Source: Candidatus Subteraquimicrobium carltonvillense (GTDB lineage: Bacteria > Actinomycetota > Aquicultoria > Subteraquimicrobiales > Subteraquimicrobiaceae). From it: a stretch of DNA of 18,231 nt. Under the pieces are notes generated by a model, which saw only the letters and a program-made list of their open reading frames with translations, had not been told where the DNA came from and did no database searches. This document shows, piece by piece, positions 1 to 5,619 of this stretch; position 1 is the first letter of the stretch, and every line of letters begins with the position of its first letter. The stretch is taken from the NCBI GenBank assembly GCA_002339355.1, contig DDKQ01000083.1, positions 18,009-36,239 of the forward strand, in the 5' to 3' direction. The translations under genes were made by a program, and so were the position numbers.

Positions 1-89
1 TTTTTAATGTAAATACCTTCCAGGATTTGGAATTGGCCAGGCGCATCTGTAGGAAGGCGAAATCCAGACGATTTGAGGGAGATCGATGA
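1..89 (+). CDS. mobA: MobA C-terminus (molybdenum cofactor guanylyltransferase), partial
   Basis: Only the last 28 codons are in the window (frame starting at base 3, stop TGA at 87-89). The visible peptide begins FNVNTFQDLELARRIC, which matches the 'F-x-N-x-N-T-x-x-D-L' segment near the C-terminus of MobA/MobA-like nucleotidyltransferases. MobA transfers GMP from GTP to Mo- or W-molybdopterin to make the guanine dinucleotide cofactor used by formate dehydrogenases. The stop overlaps the fdhD start (ATGA, 86-89), so the two are translationally coupled, and mobB follows. The assignment rests on one short motif plus context. Another MobA-like transferase (for example a MocA type) is possible, but MobB two genes downstream favours MobA. 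Confidence 0.72.
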   Translation, partial: FNVNTFQDLELARRICRKAKSRRFEGDR

Positions 90-823
90 CCAAGGTCAAA
101 AAGTCGCAGGCGGCACTTCCCGCGGAGAAGCCGATAACTATTTTCCTCAATGATGAGCAATTAGTCACGGTTATGGCTACACCCGATAAATTGAGGGAGC
201 TGGCTGTGGGTTTCTTATATGCCGAGGGAATTCTGAAGGATATAGGAGATTTGAAACAAACCACGGTTGACCAAAAGAAGGGCATAGTCTGGGTGGAAAC
301 CAAAAAGAAGACATTGCTGGAAAAATTGTTCCACAAAAGGTTTTTAACCTCCGGTTGCGGAAGAGGATTCACCTTTACCAGCTTATCCGATGTTAAAACG
401 GTGAAAATAGAATCAAGGCTCAAGGTATCCAAGGACACCATCTTAAATCTGATGAAGGATATGCTTGGCGGGGCGGAACTTTATCGCCAATCGGGAGGCA
501 TCCACTGTTCGGCTTTGTGTGATGAAGGTGGCATCCTTTCCTTCAGTGAGGATATCGGTCGACATAATACCTTTGACAAGATTTTGGGGGAGTGCTTCCT
601 GAATCAAATTCAAACCGAGGACAAAATGATGTTCAGCACGGGAAGAATTTCCTCAGAGATGTTGTTAAAGGCAGCAAAGGCAAGGATACCCATAGTTGTC
701 TCCCGTAGTTCCCCCACCGATTTATCCGTGGAAATCGGCGAGAAGCTGGGAGTAACCATAATTGGCTATGTCAGGGCGGGAAAGATGAAAATCTATTCCC
801 ATCCTGAAAGAATAATAGCTTAG
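86..823 (+). CDS. fdhD: FdhD, formate dehydrogenase accessory sulphurtransferase
   Basis: A cytoplasmic protein that carries sulphur from a cysteine desulphurase to the Mo/W-bis-MGD cofactor of formate dehydrogenase, which is required for activity. Family hallmarks along 245 residues are: ELAVGFLYAEGI (38-49), the cysteine-loop segment LTSGCGRG (87-94, Cys91), GGIHCSAL (about residues 137-144), the strongly conserved EDIGRHNTFDK (about 153-163), STGRISSEM, and a C-terminal GYVRAGKMKIYSHPERI. The start is fixed by an in-frame TGA at 74-76, with GAGGGA eight bases upstream of ATG 86. It overlaps the mobA stop by 4 nt. One oddity is that the loop equivalent to the E. coli C-x-x-C (Cys121/Cys124) has a single cysteine here. 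Length is slightly below the usual 260-280 residues, with both ends intact. Confidence 0.95.
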   Translation: MTKVKKSQAALPAEKPITIFLNDEQLVTVMATPDKLRELAVGFLYAEGILKDIGDLKQTTVDQKKGIVWVETKKKTLLEKLFHKRFLTSGCGRGFTFTSLSDVKTVKIESRLKVSKDTILNLMKDMLGGAELYRQSGGIHCSALCDEGGILSFSEDIGRHNTFDKILGECFLNQIQTEDKMMFSTGRISSEMLLKAAKARIPIVVSRSSPTDLSVEIGEKLGVTIIGYVRAGKMKIYSHPERIIA

Positions 824-825
824 TT

Positions 826-889
826 GCAGGTCGCACGTGGCAAGTCACACAAAAAATTCAATCTTGCGACCTGTGACTTGAATCTTGAG
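826..889. repeat. Inverted heptad arrays between fdhD and mobB
   Basis: Three 7-bp units of a GCAGGTC/GCAAGTC type (826-846) are followed by an A-rich spacer and four 7-bp units of the complementary type (TCTTGCG, ACCTGTG, ACTTGAA, TCTTGAG; 862-889). The right arm read in reverse complement resembles the left arm, so a transcript could fold into a long imperfect hairpin. No T-run follows, so this is not a typical intrinsic terminator. Confidence 0.7.
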
Positions 890-903
890 ACGAGGGTATT
901 TAG

Positions 904-1422
904 GTGGTTCCAATAATCTCAGTGGTTGGTAAATCGCATAGCGGTAAGACCACCTTGATTGAAAAACTCATTCCCGAGCTTAAAAGGCGGGGATATAAAA
1001 TAGCCACCATAAAGCATGATGTCCACGATTTCGACATCGATCATCCCGGGAAGGATTCCTGGCGACATGCTCGGGCTGGAGCGGATACCGTGGTCATTTC
1101 CTCTCCTCACAAGGTGGCCGTGATAAAGAAGGTGGATCGGGAACTTTCCTTGGACGATATCTCGGGGAAGTTTGCGGGGGATGCGGATCTCATCATCACC
1201 GAGGGGTATAAGAGGGAAGATAAACCCAAGATAGAGGTCTACCGATCTCACCAAGGTGAACTCCTATGTTCTTCCCAAGAACTACTGGCCGTGGTAGAAA
1301 CCGAGCCCCTGAGCCCCCGATCTCCTGAGCTTTATAAGGAAGTTCCACACTTCGACATGAATGATGTAAAGGGTTTAACCGATCTCATCGAGAGGGAGCT
1401 ACTGGCGAGTCCCTTAAGATAG
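904..1422 (+). CDS. mobB: MobB, molybdopterin-guanine dinucleotide biosynthesis adaptor (P-loop GTPase)
   Basis: A small GTP-binding protein that partners MobA during attachment of GMP to molybdopterin. The 172 residues start VPIISVVGKSHSGKTT, with a Walker A motif GKSHSGKT (9-16). KIATIKHDVHDFDIDHPGKDS follows (read as KIATIKHD then HDFDIDHPGKDS), a family signature. After it come a Walker-B-like DLIITEGYK (about 95-103) and KPKIEVYR. The start is GTG at 904, with GAGGG about 8 nt upstream, and it directly follows the heptad hairpin after fdhD. Length is normal for a stand-alone MobB. It most likely belongs to the mobA-fdhD transcript. Confidence 0.94.
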   Translation: MVPIISVVGKSHSGKTTLIEKLIPELKRRGYKIATIKHDVHDFDIDHPGKDSWRHARAGADTVVISSPHKVAVIKKVDRELSLDDISGKFAGDADLIITEGYKREDKPKIEVYRSHQGELLCSSQELLAVVETEPLSPRSPELYKEVPHFDMNDVKGLTDLIERELLASPLR

Positions 1423-1509
1423 AGATCCAAAAGACCATCGATTTTGCAGGAACTATGCATGGGTCATAATTTCAAAATTTACTGTTTAACGCAGGATTAT
1501 CCAAAGATA

Positions 1510-1629
1510 GGTGGACTGCCCATACGGGCCTACTCCCTCGGTTCTCAGAGTGCGACCCGTACGGGTGCCGCAGCTCTTCGAACCTTGCTCGCTTAACGGT
1601 CGGCTGCACAGTCGCCTCCTTAGCCCACC
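1510..1629 (-). ncRNA. Candidate structured RNA, about 120 nt, family unrecognised
   Basis: This GC-rich block stands out in a 344-bp gene-free gap (1423-1766). Read on the minus strand, the ends close as an 8-bp helix (GGUGGGCU at 1629-1622 with AGUCCACC at 1517-1510) that includes one G-U pair. On the plus strand that pair would be an A-C mismatch. Inside are a hairpin GCCC-GUAU-GGGC next to the 3' end and a long central hairpin. The central hairpin stacks GGUUC/GAACC, a tandem GA/GA internal loop, AGAG/CUCU, UGCG/CGCA and ACCC-GUAC-GGGU. Tandem GA pairs appear only on the minus strand, which is why I orient it that way. It lacks tRNA, tRNA-Sec, SRP and 5S landmarks. No poly-T terminator follows on either strand. 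The rest of the gap shows nothing but the tatA upstream region. Confidence 0.5.
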
Positions 1630-1715
1630 CACTTTAGAAAAATATCCAGTAATTTATGACTCACCTTAGAGGAACTTTATAGATTTAGGTTGAATTTCTA
1701 ATGAGATTGGCTTGT

Positions 1716-1724
1716 GGGTATAAT
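1716..1724 (+). promoter_or_regulatory. Possible -10 element ahead of tatA
   Basis: A consensus TATAAT lies at 1719-1724, 42 bp before the tatA start, in an A/T-rich stretch downstream of the RNA candidate. No convincing -35 element lies 16-18 bp upstream, so this is weak evidence for a separate tatA promoter. Confidence 0.25.
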
Positions 1725-1766
1725 TATGATAAACTAAAGAAAATTTGAATAAAAGGCGTGGTGTAA

Positions 1767-2006
1767 ATGTTAGATGGTTTGTTATGGACCGCTTATGTTT
1801 TCGGGCTCGGTCCAACGGAGCTCATAATCATTCTGGTAATCGTTTTAATAATCTTTGGCCCCCGCAAGTTGCCGGAACTCGGTAAGGCCATAGGATCGGG
1901 TCTACGTGAACTCAGAAGAGCATCTGAAAGTAAGGGCGAAGAGGAGAAAGAAACCAAGAGTAAAGAAAAAGTCGAGGAAAAAGAGGAGAGCGAAGAAGAG
2001 AAATAA
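1767..2006 (+). CDS. tatA: TatA/E-family twin-arginine translocase subunit
   Basis: A pore-forming component of the Tat pathway, which moves folded, often cofactor-loaded proteins across the cytoplasmic membrane. The 79 residues show the standard order: a short N-terminus, FGLGPTELIIILVIVLIIFG as a single membrane helix (about 12-31), the FGPRKLPELGKAIGSGL hinge and amphipathic helix (30-46), and a highly charged Lys/Glu tail to residue 79. The N-terminus before FGLG is about ten residues longer than in many TatAs, but no better in-frame start exists. The ribosome-binding site is poor. Placement beside mobB and fdhD suggests export of Mo/W oxidoreductases such as formate dehydrogenase. No tatC is in the window. 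Confidence 0.94.
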   Translation: MLDGLLWTAYVFGLGPTELIIILVIVLIIFGPRKLPELGKAIGSGLRELRRASESKGEEEKETKSKEKVEEKEESEEEK

Positions 2007-2069
2007 ATTTGCGATTTTAAGCAGGAAAAAGAGAAATTTTAGCGAATATTATATAGGTAAATTACATAT

Positions 2070-2175
2070 GCTATCTCCGAGTCATTTTCCCTAAGGGCTT
2101 TAGCTTATGGGGGATGACCGATAGGGTTTAGATGGAAACGTCTGGGCCTCCCGTGTTTGGAAAGGAGAGTGTTTG
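2070..2175 (+). promoter_or_regulatory. Molybdenum/tungsten cofactor (Moco/Tuco) riboswitch aptamer
   Basis: The RNA lies in the 300-bp leader between tatA and the tup genes. A closing helix TCTCC/GGAGA (2074-2078 with 2164-2168) surrounds a textbook tertiary-contact pair. One partner is a GAAA tetraloop on GATG/CGTC (2131-2142). The other is an 11-nt tetraloop receptor, CCTAAG (2090-2095) with TATGG (2106-2110), capped by GGC-TTTA-GCT. A GNRA loop with its receptor, and the conserved GGGCCTCCCG segment (2144-2153), are as I recall them for the Moco RNA family. That family lies upstream of Mo/W cofactor and transport genes. I see no extra P3 stem, and the neighbours are tungstate transporter genes, so the Tuco subclass is more likely. 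A terminator follows directly, which fits OFF control by finished cofactor. Exact ends are approximate. Confidence 0.82.
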
Positions 2176-2184
2176 AAATTTAAG

Positions 2185-2221
2185 GCACCGTATCCATTAT
2201 GCGTGGAGGCGGTGCTTTTTT
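2185..2221 (+). terminator. Intrinsic terminator, expression platform of the riboswitch
   Basis: GCACCG (2185-2190) pairs with CGGTGC (2210-2215), and an inner TCCA/TGGA extends the stem. Six Ts follow (2216-2221). It lies 17 bp after the aptamer's closing helix and before the tup genes. GGAGGC (2205-2210) in its 3' arm is perfectly complementary to GCCTCC (2146-2151) of the aptamer, so an antiterminator is possible when the aptamer is not folded. Confidence 0.85.
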
Positions 2222-2288
2222 AGGTTATAGGTGGATGGGTTAATGGGTTAAGAAAAGATTTCCCAATCACCCAATAACCAATAATGAC
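2222..2288. repeat. Inverted G-rich and C-rich heptad arrays in the tup leader
   Basis: Four 7-bp units of the AGGTTAT/TGGGTTA type (2222-2249) are followed, after 11 bp, by four units of the complementary TCCCAAT/TAACCAA type (2261-2288). Together they could form a hairpin immediately after the riboswitch terminator, before the small ORF at 2309. Confidence 0.65.
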
Positions 2289-2308
2289 TTTGGAGGTATC
2301 GTAGAGCT

Positions 2309-2488
2309 ATGTGCGGTGTATCTGGAGAGATTCTCAAGGCAGTGAAAGCGGAGGCAAAGGAGGGCAAAATTTCCTGTCCCCAGGCCCGTAAGCTGGCTGA
2401 AAAGTTGAAAGTCTCTCCCCTGGAGGTGGGCCGAGTTGCAAACCATCTGGGGATCAAAATTTACGGCTGCGAGCTTGGATGCTTTTAG
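2309..2488 (+). CDS. 59-residue cysteine-bearing HTH-like protein, first gene of the tup operon
   Basis: I do not recognise the family. The ORF runs from ATG 2309 to TAG 2486-2488. GGAGG at 2292-2296 sits 12 nt before ATG and GTAGAG lies closer. The protein is mostly helical. Residues 25-49 (QARKLAEKLKVSPLEVGRVA, then NHLGI) read like a compact helix-turn-helix. There are four cysteines, Cys2, Cys23, Cys54 and Cys58, and the last two sit in a C-terminal GCELGCF. This could be a metal- or oxyanion-sensing regulator or a small metal-binding partner of the tungstate system, but that is inference. Codon use and amphipathic pattern look like a real gene. It lies after the riboswitch terminator and 56 bp before the preferred tupA start, so it should be co-transcribed with tupABC under riboswitch control. 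Confidence 0.7.
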   Translation: MCGVSGEILKAVKAEAKEGKISCPQARKLAEKLKVSPLEVGRVANHLGIKIYGCELGCF

Positions 2489-2525
2489 GTCGATGGGTGG
2501 ATAGGTTGATAGGTGGATGGGTGAC
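2487..2525 (+). repeat. GGTGGAT-type tandem array before tupA
   Basis: Five degenerate units of GGTCGAT, GGGTGGAT, AGGTTGAT, AGGTGGAT and GGGTGAC type (period 7-8) fill the space between the 59-residue gene and tupA. The array is open in the tupA frame, so it gives a false N-terminal extension to tupA if the upstream ATG at 2479 is used. Confidence 0.65.
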
Positions 2526-2544
2526 GAGTTTGCGAAGGATTGAT

Positions 2545-3363
2545 GTGAAGTTTAAAAAATCGGGGATGCTAATTATTTTGATGCTAATCTTCTTCCTATT
2601 ATTGGGATGTAAATCGGAGAAACGGGTTTTAATCCTGGCCACTACCACTAGCACCCATGACACCGGACTTTTAGACGAAATTCTCCCCATTTTTGAGAAG
2701 AAGTACAATGCAAGGGTCAAAACCATTGCCGTGGGAACAGGTGAAGCCATTGCCATGGGCGAGAGGGGTGAGGCCGATGTGTTATTGGTACATTCCCGTG
2801 AAGCCGAGGAGAAATTCGTCGCCCAAGGATATGGGGTAAACCGGAGAGATGTCATGTACAACGATTTTGTCATCGTTGGACCGGCTCCCGATCCCGCTGG
2901 AATTAAAGGCATGGATGCCCCTGGTGCCCTAAGACGGATCGTTCTTGAGAAAGCTCTCTTTGTTTCTCGAGGCGATGACTCTGGAACTCACAAGAAAGAG
3001 AAAAAACTCTGGGAAAAGGCTAAAATCCGACCTCCCAGCGATTGCTATATCTCCACCGGTCAGGGCATGGCTGAAACCCTCAGAGTTGCCGACGAAAAGG
3101 GAGCTTATACCCTTACAGACAGGGGGACCTATCTTTCACTTAAGGAAAGTATAAACCTCACCATTCTGGTCGAAGGCGACAGGGTTCTATTCAATCCCTA
3201 TGGGGTGATTGCTGTAAATCCAAAGAGATTTCCCAAGGTAAACTACAATTTAGCCACGAAGTTTATTAAATGGATAACCTCGGTTGAGACCCAAAGGATC
3301 ATTGGAGATTTCGGTAGGGGAAAATACGGGCAACCCTTATTTACTCCAAACTCGCGAGAGTAG
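2545..3363 (+). CDS. tupA: TupA, tungstate ABC transporter substrate-binding lipoprotein
   Basis: The extracytoplasmic binding protein that captures tungstate (TupA type, distinct from ModA and WtpA). From the chosen GTG start the 272 residues begin with a basic stretch and a hydrophobic helix ending in the lipobox LLLGC (Cys22), so it is lipid-anchored. The mature part carries LATTTSTHDTGLLDEILP, the diagnostic TupA oxyanion-binding segment, then VGTGEAIAMGERGEADVLLV, NDFVIVGP, and SRGDDSGTHKKE. I chose GTG 2545 because AAGGA (2535-2539) is ideally spaced. The earlier ATG at 2479 would add residues encoded only by a tandem repeat, and would place the signal peptide internally. tupB follows after 36 nt. 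Confidence 0.94.
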   Translation: MKFKKSGMLIILMLIFFLLLGCKSEKRVLILATTTSTHDTGLLDEILPIFEKKYNARVKTIAVGTGEAIAMGERGEADVLLVHSREAEEKFVAQGYGVNRRDVMYNDFVIVGPAPDPAGIKGMDAPGALRRIVLEKALFVSRGDDSGTHKKEKKLWEKAKIRPPSDCYISTGQGMAETLRVADEKGAYTLTDRGTYLSLKESINLTILVEGDRVLFNPYGVIAVNPKRFPKVNYNLATKFIKWITSVETQRIIGDFGRGKYGQPLFTPNSRE

Positions 3364-3399
3364 CGAGCAAAGACGAAATAGTTGAAATGGAGGCGTGAG

Positions 3400-4119
3400 A
3401 TGGAACTAATCTGGGAAGGCATAAAAAAAGCGGTTCTACTCCTGATCACCGGAGATCGAGAGGTTATACAGATCGCTCTCCTTTCCCTAAAGATCTCAGG
3501 TGGCGCGGTTTTGATCTCCATGCTTCTGGGCATTCCGTTGGGAATGTTACTCGCCCTCACATCATTCCCGGGGAGGAGAATTTTGGTTGCCGCCATCAAC
3601 ACGGGTATGGGTCTTCCACCCGTGGTAGCTGGTCTCTTCGTGTGCATGTTTCTCTGGCGGAGTGGACCACTGGGATTTTTTGGGATACTCTATACCCCAA
3701 CAGCTATGGTCATTGCCCAGGTACTCATCGCCGCACCAATCGTGGCTGGTCTGACGATTGCCGCCATCCAGCAGCTCGATCCGAAGTTGAGATTACAGGC
3801 TTTATCCCTGGGAGCATCTCGCGGGCAGATGCTCATAACCCTCATCAAGGAGGCTCGCCTGCCCACTTTGGCTGCGATCATGGCTGGTTTTGGCGGAGTT
3901 ATCTCCGAAGTTGGAGCGGTGATGATGGTGGGAGGCAATATAAAGGGTCAAACAAGGGTCCTAACCACGGCGACGGTGATGGAGACCAGGATGGGACATT
4001 TTGATATCGCTATAGCTTTAAGTGTGATTCTTTTGCTCTTGGTTTTCATGGTCAACCTTATCTTAACTGAGATTCAGCAAAGGGGAGCTGCTCCATGGAT
4101 CATCCGTACCTGGAGGTAA
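3400..4119 (+). CDS. tupB: TupB, tungstate ABC transporter permease
   Basis: The membrane component of the tungstate importer (239 residues from ATG 3400). It has about five hydrophobic segments, including IALLSLKISGGAVLISMLLG and AMVIAQVLIAAPIVAGLTIA. The cytoplasmic EAA loop that docks on the ATPase is LQALSLGASRGQMLITLIKE, followed by ARLPTLAAIMAGFGGVISEV. The region MMVGGNIKGQTRVLTTA is typical of TupB and relatives. ATG 3400 is preferred over the in-frame TTG at 3382, because GGAGG (3389-3393) sits 6 nt before it. The 3' end overlaps tupC by 25 nt, which indicates translational coupling. Confidence 0.93.
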   Translation: MELIWEGIKKAVLLLITGDREVIQIALLSLKISGGAVLISMLLGIPLGMLLALTSFPGRRILVAAINTGMGLPPVVAGLFVCMFLWRSGPLGFFGILYTPTAMVIAQVLIAAPIVAGLTIAAIQQLDPKLRLQALSLGASRGQMLITLIKEARLPTLAAIMAGFGGVISEVGAVMMVGGNIKGQTRVLTTATVMETRMGHFDIAIALSVILLLLVFMVNLILTEIQQRGAAPWIIRTWR

Positions 4120-5189
4120 GAAACCTAATACATGAGTACGATGGCAAGCGAGTCCTGTCCATCGAGAACTTAAAGATTTATCGGGGAGAGATTTTTGCCA
4201 TCATTGGTCCCAATGGTGCCGGAAAGAGCACGCTGCTTAGGATATTGAATTTGTTGGAGAGACCATCTCACGGGGAGATCATTTTCCGGGGCTTGGTTAT
4301 CGAACCTTCCACTGATAAGCTGTTCTTAAGGAGAAGAATGGTCATGGTCTTCCAGGAACCCCTCCTCTTCAACGGGACCGTCTTCGAAAACGTGGCCTAT
4401 GGCTTAAGGGTAAGGAAGTATCCAAAAATGGAGATCGAGGAGAGGGTCAATCGACTTTTGATGAAGTTCAATATTCACCATCTATCCGATCGCCATGCCT
4501 TGAGGCTTTCCGGGGGAGAAGCACAGAGAGTATCCCTTGCTCGAGCTTTAGTTTTTGAGCCTCAAGTCCTCTTCCTGGATGAGCCCTTCGCCTCTCTTGA
4601 TCCCCCCACTAAGGAAGCACTCCGCGAGGATTTGGAGAGGGTCATAAGGGGGATGAAATTGACCACGGTTTACGTGACCCACGATCGAACGGAGGCGCTG
4701 ATGCTCGCTGACCGAATGGCGGTCATGGATAAAGGTGAGATTCTCCAGATTGGAACGCCTGAGGAAATCTTCAACTATCCCGTGAATGAAAGAGTTGCGG
4801 GCTTCGTTGGGGTTGAGACCATTCTTTCGGGAACAGTTGTTTCGCAGAGAAATGGTCTAGCCGATGTTGTGGTTACTGGGGGAAGAGTGGAAGTCCTTTG
4901 CGAGTCTTCGGTGGGTGAAAGAGTCCTTCTATGTATTCGACCGGAGGAGGTGACTCTTCAAGGGGCGAAGGACGAAGGGCGAGATATGATTTCAAGCGCT
5001 AGAAACAGATTCTTGAGTGTTGTAAGAAAGGTTATACCTCAGGGAGCGATCGTCAAAGTGCGTTTGGATTGTGGATTTCCCCTGGTCTCCTTCGTGACCA
5101 AACAATCTGCAGAGGAGCTAGATCTCAAAGAAGGTCAAACCGTTGTAGCTAGTTTCAAGGCAACAGCGGTGCATGTGATAAGAAAATAA
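4095..5189 (+). CDS. tupC: TupC, tungstate ABC transporter ATP-binding protein with C-terminal TOBE-like domain
   Basis: The ATPase that drives tungstate import. The nucleotide-binding domain shows Walker A GPNGAGKST (38-46), Q-loop Gln87, signature LSGGEAQRVSLARA (138-151), Walker B VLFLDEP (158-164) and switch His196 in VTHD. After about residue 235 comes a regulatory oxyanion-binding-like region: IRPEEVTL, then SSARNRFLSVVRKV and GFPLVSFVTKQSAEELDL. This is the ModC/TupC arrangement that may sense cytoplasmic oxyanion. AGGGGAG sits upstream of ATG 4095, inside the end of tupB. In the TOBE-like part the segment GAKDEGRDM is encoded by three 7-bp repeats (4963-4984). ModC is the main alternative name, but the TupA and TupB partners settle it. 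Confidence 0.93.
   Translation: MDHPYLEVRNLIHEYDGKRVLSIENLKIYRGEIFAIIGPNGAGKSTLLRILNLLERPSHGEIIFRGLVIEPSTDKLFLRRRMVMVFQEPLLFNGTVFENVAYGLRVRKYPKMEIEERVNRLLMKFNIHHLSDRHALRLSGGEAQRVSLARALVFEPQVLFLDEPFASLDPPTKEALREDLERVIRGMKLTTVYVTHDRTEALMLADRMAVMDKGEILQIGTPEEIFNYPVNERVAGFVGVETILSGTVVSQRNGLADVVVTGGRVEVLCESSVGERVLLCIRPEEVTLQGAKDEGRDMISSARNRFLSVVRKVIPQGAIVKVRLDCGFPLVSFVTKQSAEELDLKEGQTVVASFKATAVHVIRK
4963..4984 (+). repeat. Three heptads inside tupC
   Basis: GGCGAAG, GACGAAG and GGCGAGA run consecutively in frame within the tupC 3' third. They have the same unit type as the larger array at the end of hemA. They encode a polar linker before the SSARN segment of the TOBE-like domain. Confidence 0.55.
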
Positions 5190-5246
5190 ATTCAAAATTT
5201 AGATTTTTGATCTGTATTATTAACAAGATGGGTTAACACTATGGTC

Positions 5247-5351
5247 GGGGTGAAGTGCTCGTGAGCCCACGCGGTCGGCCTGGTTTTAGTTTTAAGCAAG
5301 TAATACTCGGCCGCCGCCCCGCACGGGCAGGTTTTCTTAAGCACTTACCCC
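5247..5351. ncRNA. Candidate hairpin RNA, about 105 nt, between tupC and moeA
   Basis: GGGGT-g-AAGTGCT (5247-5259) pairs perfectly, apart from one bulged G, with AGCACTT-ACCCC (5340-5351), enclosing 80 nt. Inside, GCGG-t-CGGCC (5271-5280) pairs with GGCCG-CCGC around 5309-5317. GCCC (5265-5268) can pair with GGGC (5325-5328). The apex is a 27-nt A/T-rich loop. The result is a long hairpin with internal bulges in a GC-rich island within an A/T-rich spacer. The shape is reminiscent of 6S RNA, but it is short and I see no 6S sequence landmarks. The strand is unresolved because the pairs are almost all Watson-Crick. No T-run follows on either strand. Confidence 0.42.
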
Positions 5352-5370
5352 TCCCTTGAATGTATAATAC

Positions 5371-5509
5371 AGCCTTTCACAAAATTCGTTCCAGGCTATT
5401 GATTACACAGATCTTTAAAATGATTACACCGATTTATCAAGGTAGTTTAATCTGTGTAATCTTGTTTTGAAATCTGTGAAATCAAGGGCTTAGTTTTGTG
5501 AAGCCCTAT
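5371..5509. repeat. Nested palindromic intergenic element (GATTACAC type)
   Basis: TTCACAAAA (5376-5384) is mirrored by TTTTGTGAA (5494-5502). TTGATTACACAGAT (5399-5412) is mirrored, with one mismatch, by ATCTGTGAAATCAA (5472-5485). GATTACACCGAT (5422-5433) is mirrored, with one mismatch, by ATCTGTGTAATC (5450-5461). Same-orientation copies lie 21-22 bp apart. TATAAT hexamers flank the element (5363-5368 and 5511-5516), and the right-hand one could serve as a -10 for moeA, about 100 bp downstream. It could be a MITE-like dispersed repeat or a multi-site operator. I see no transposase and no clear target duplication. Confidence 0.6.
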
Positions 5510-5580
5510 GTATAATATGTAAACCTGACTCGTTAATAGTTCATTTGATCTGCATTTTAAATTTTCTGTGGATTTAGGCC

Positions 5581-5603
5581 GAACATCGAACATCGAACAA
5601 CGG
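5581..5603 (+). repeat. GAACATC heptads just before moeA
   Basis: GAACATC, GAACATC and GAACAAC followed by GGG end 17 bp before the moeA start. The unit type is similar to the second half of the moaC-MOSC array (ACGAACA). Confidence 0.65.
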
Positions 5604-5619
5604 GTTTAAAAGGGGGGTA

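Noticed and set aside
4..441. Long minus-strand ORF opposite mobA/fdhD
   Set aside because: It is antisense to fdhD with no recognisable motifs, and fdhD is unambiguous on the plus strand.
1510..1629. tRNA-Sec, SRP RNA or 5S rRNA in the GC-rich block
   Set aside because: The 8-bp end helix suggested tRNA-Sec, but there is no T-arm, anticodon arm or CCA end. The SRP GGAAG-loop motif and the 5S CCGAAC motif are also absent.
1906..2094. 62-residue plus-strand ORF overlapping tatA
   Set aside because: It is a frame shadow of the Lys/Glu-rich tatA tail that runs into the riboswitch leader.
2479..2544. Upstream ATG for tupA giving a 22-residue longer protein
   Set aside because: The added residues are read from a tandem repeat, the signal peptide would be internal, and GTG 2545 has a well-spaced AAGGA.
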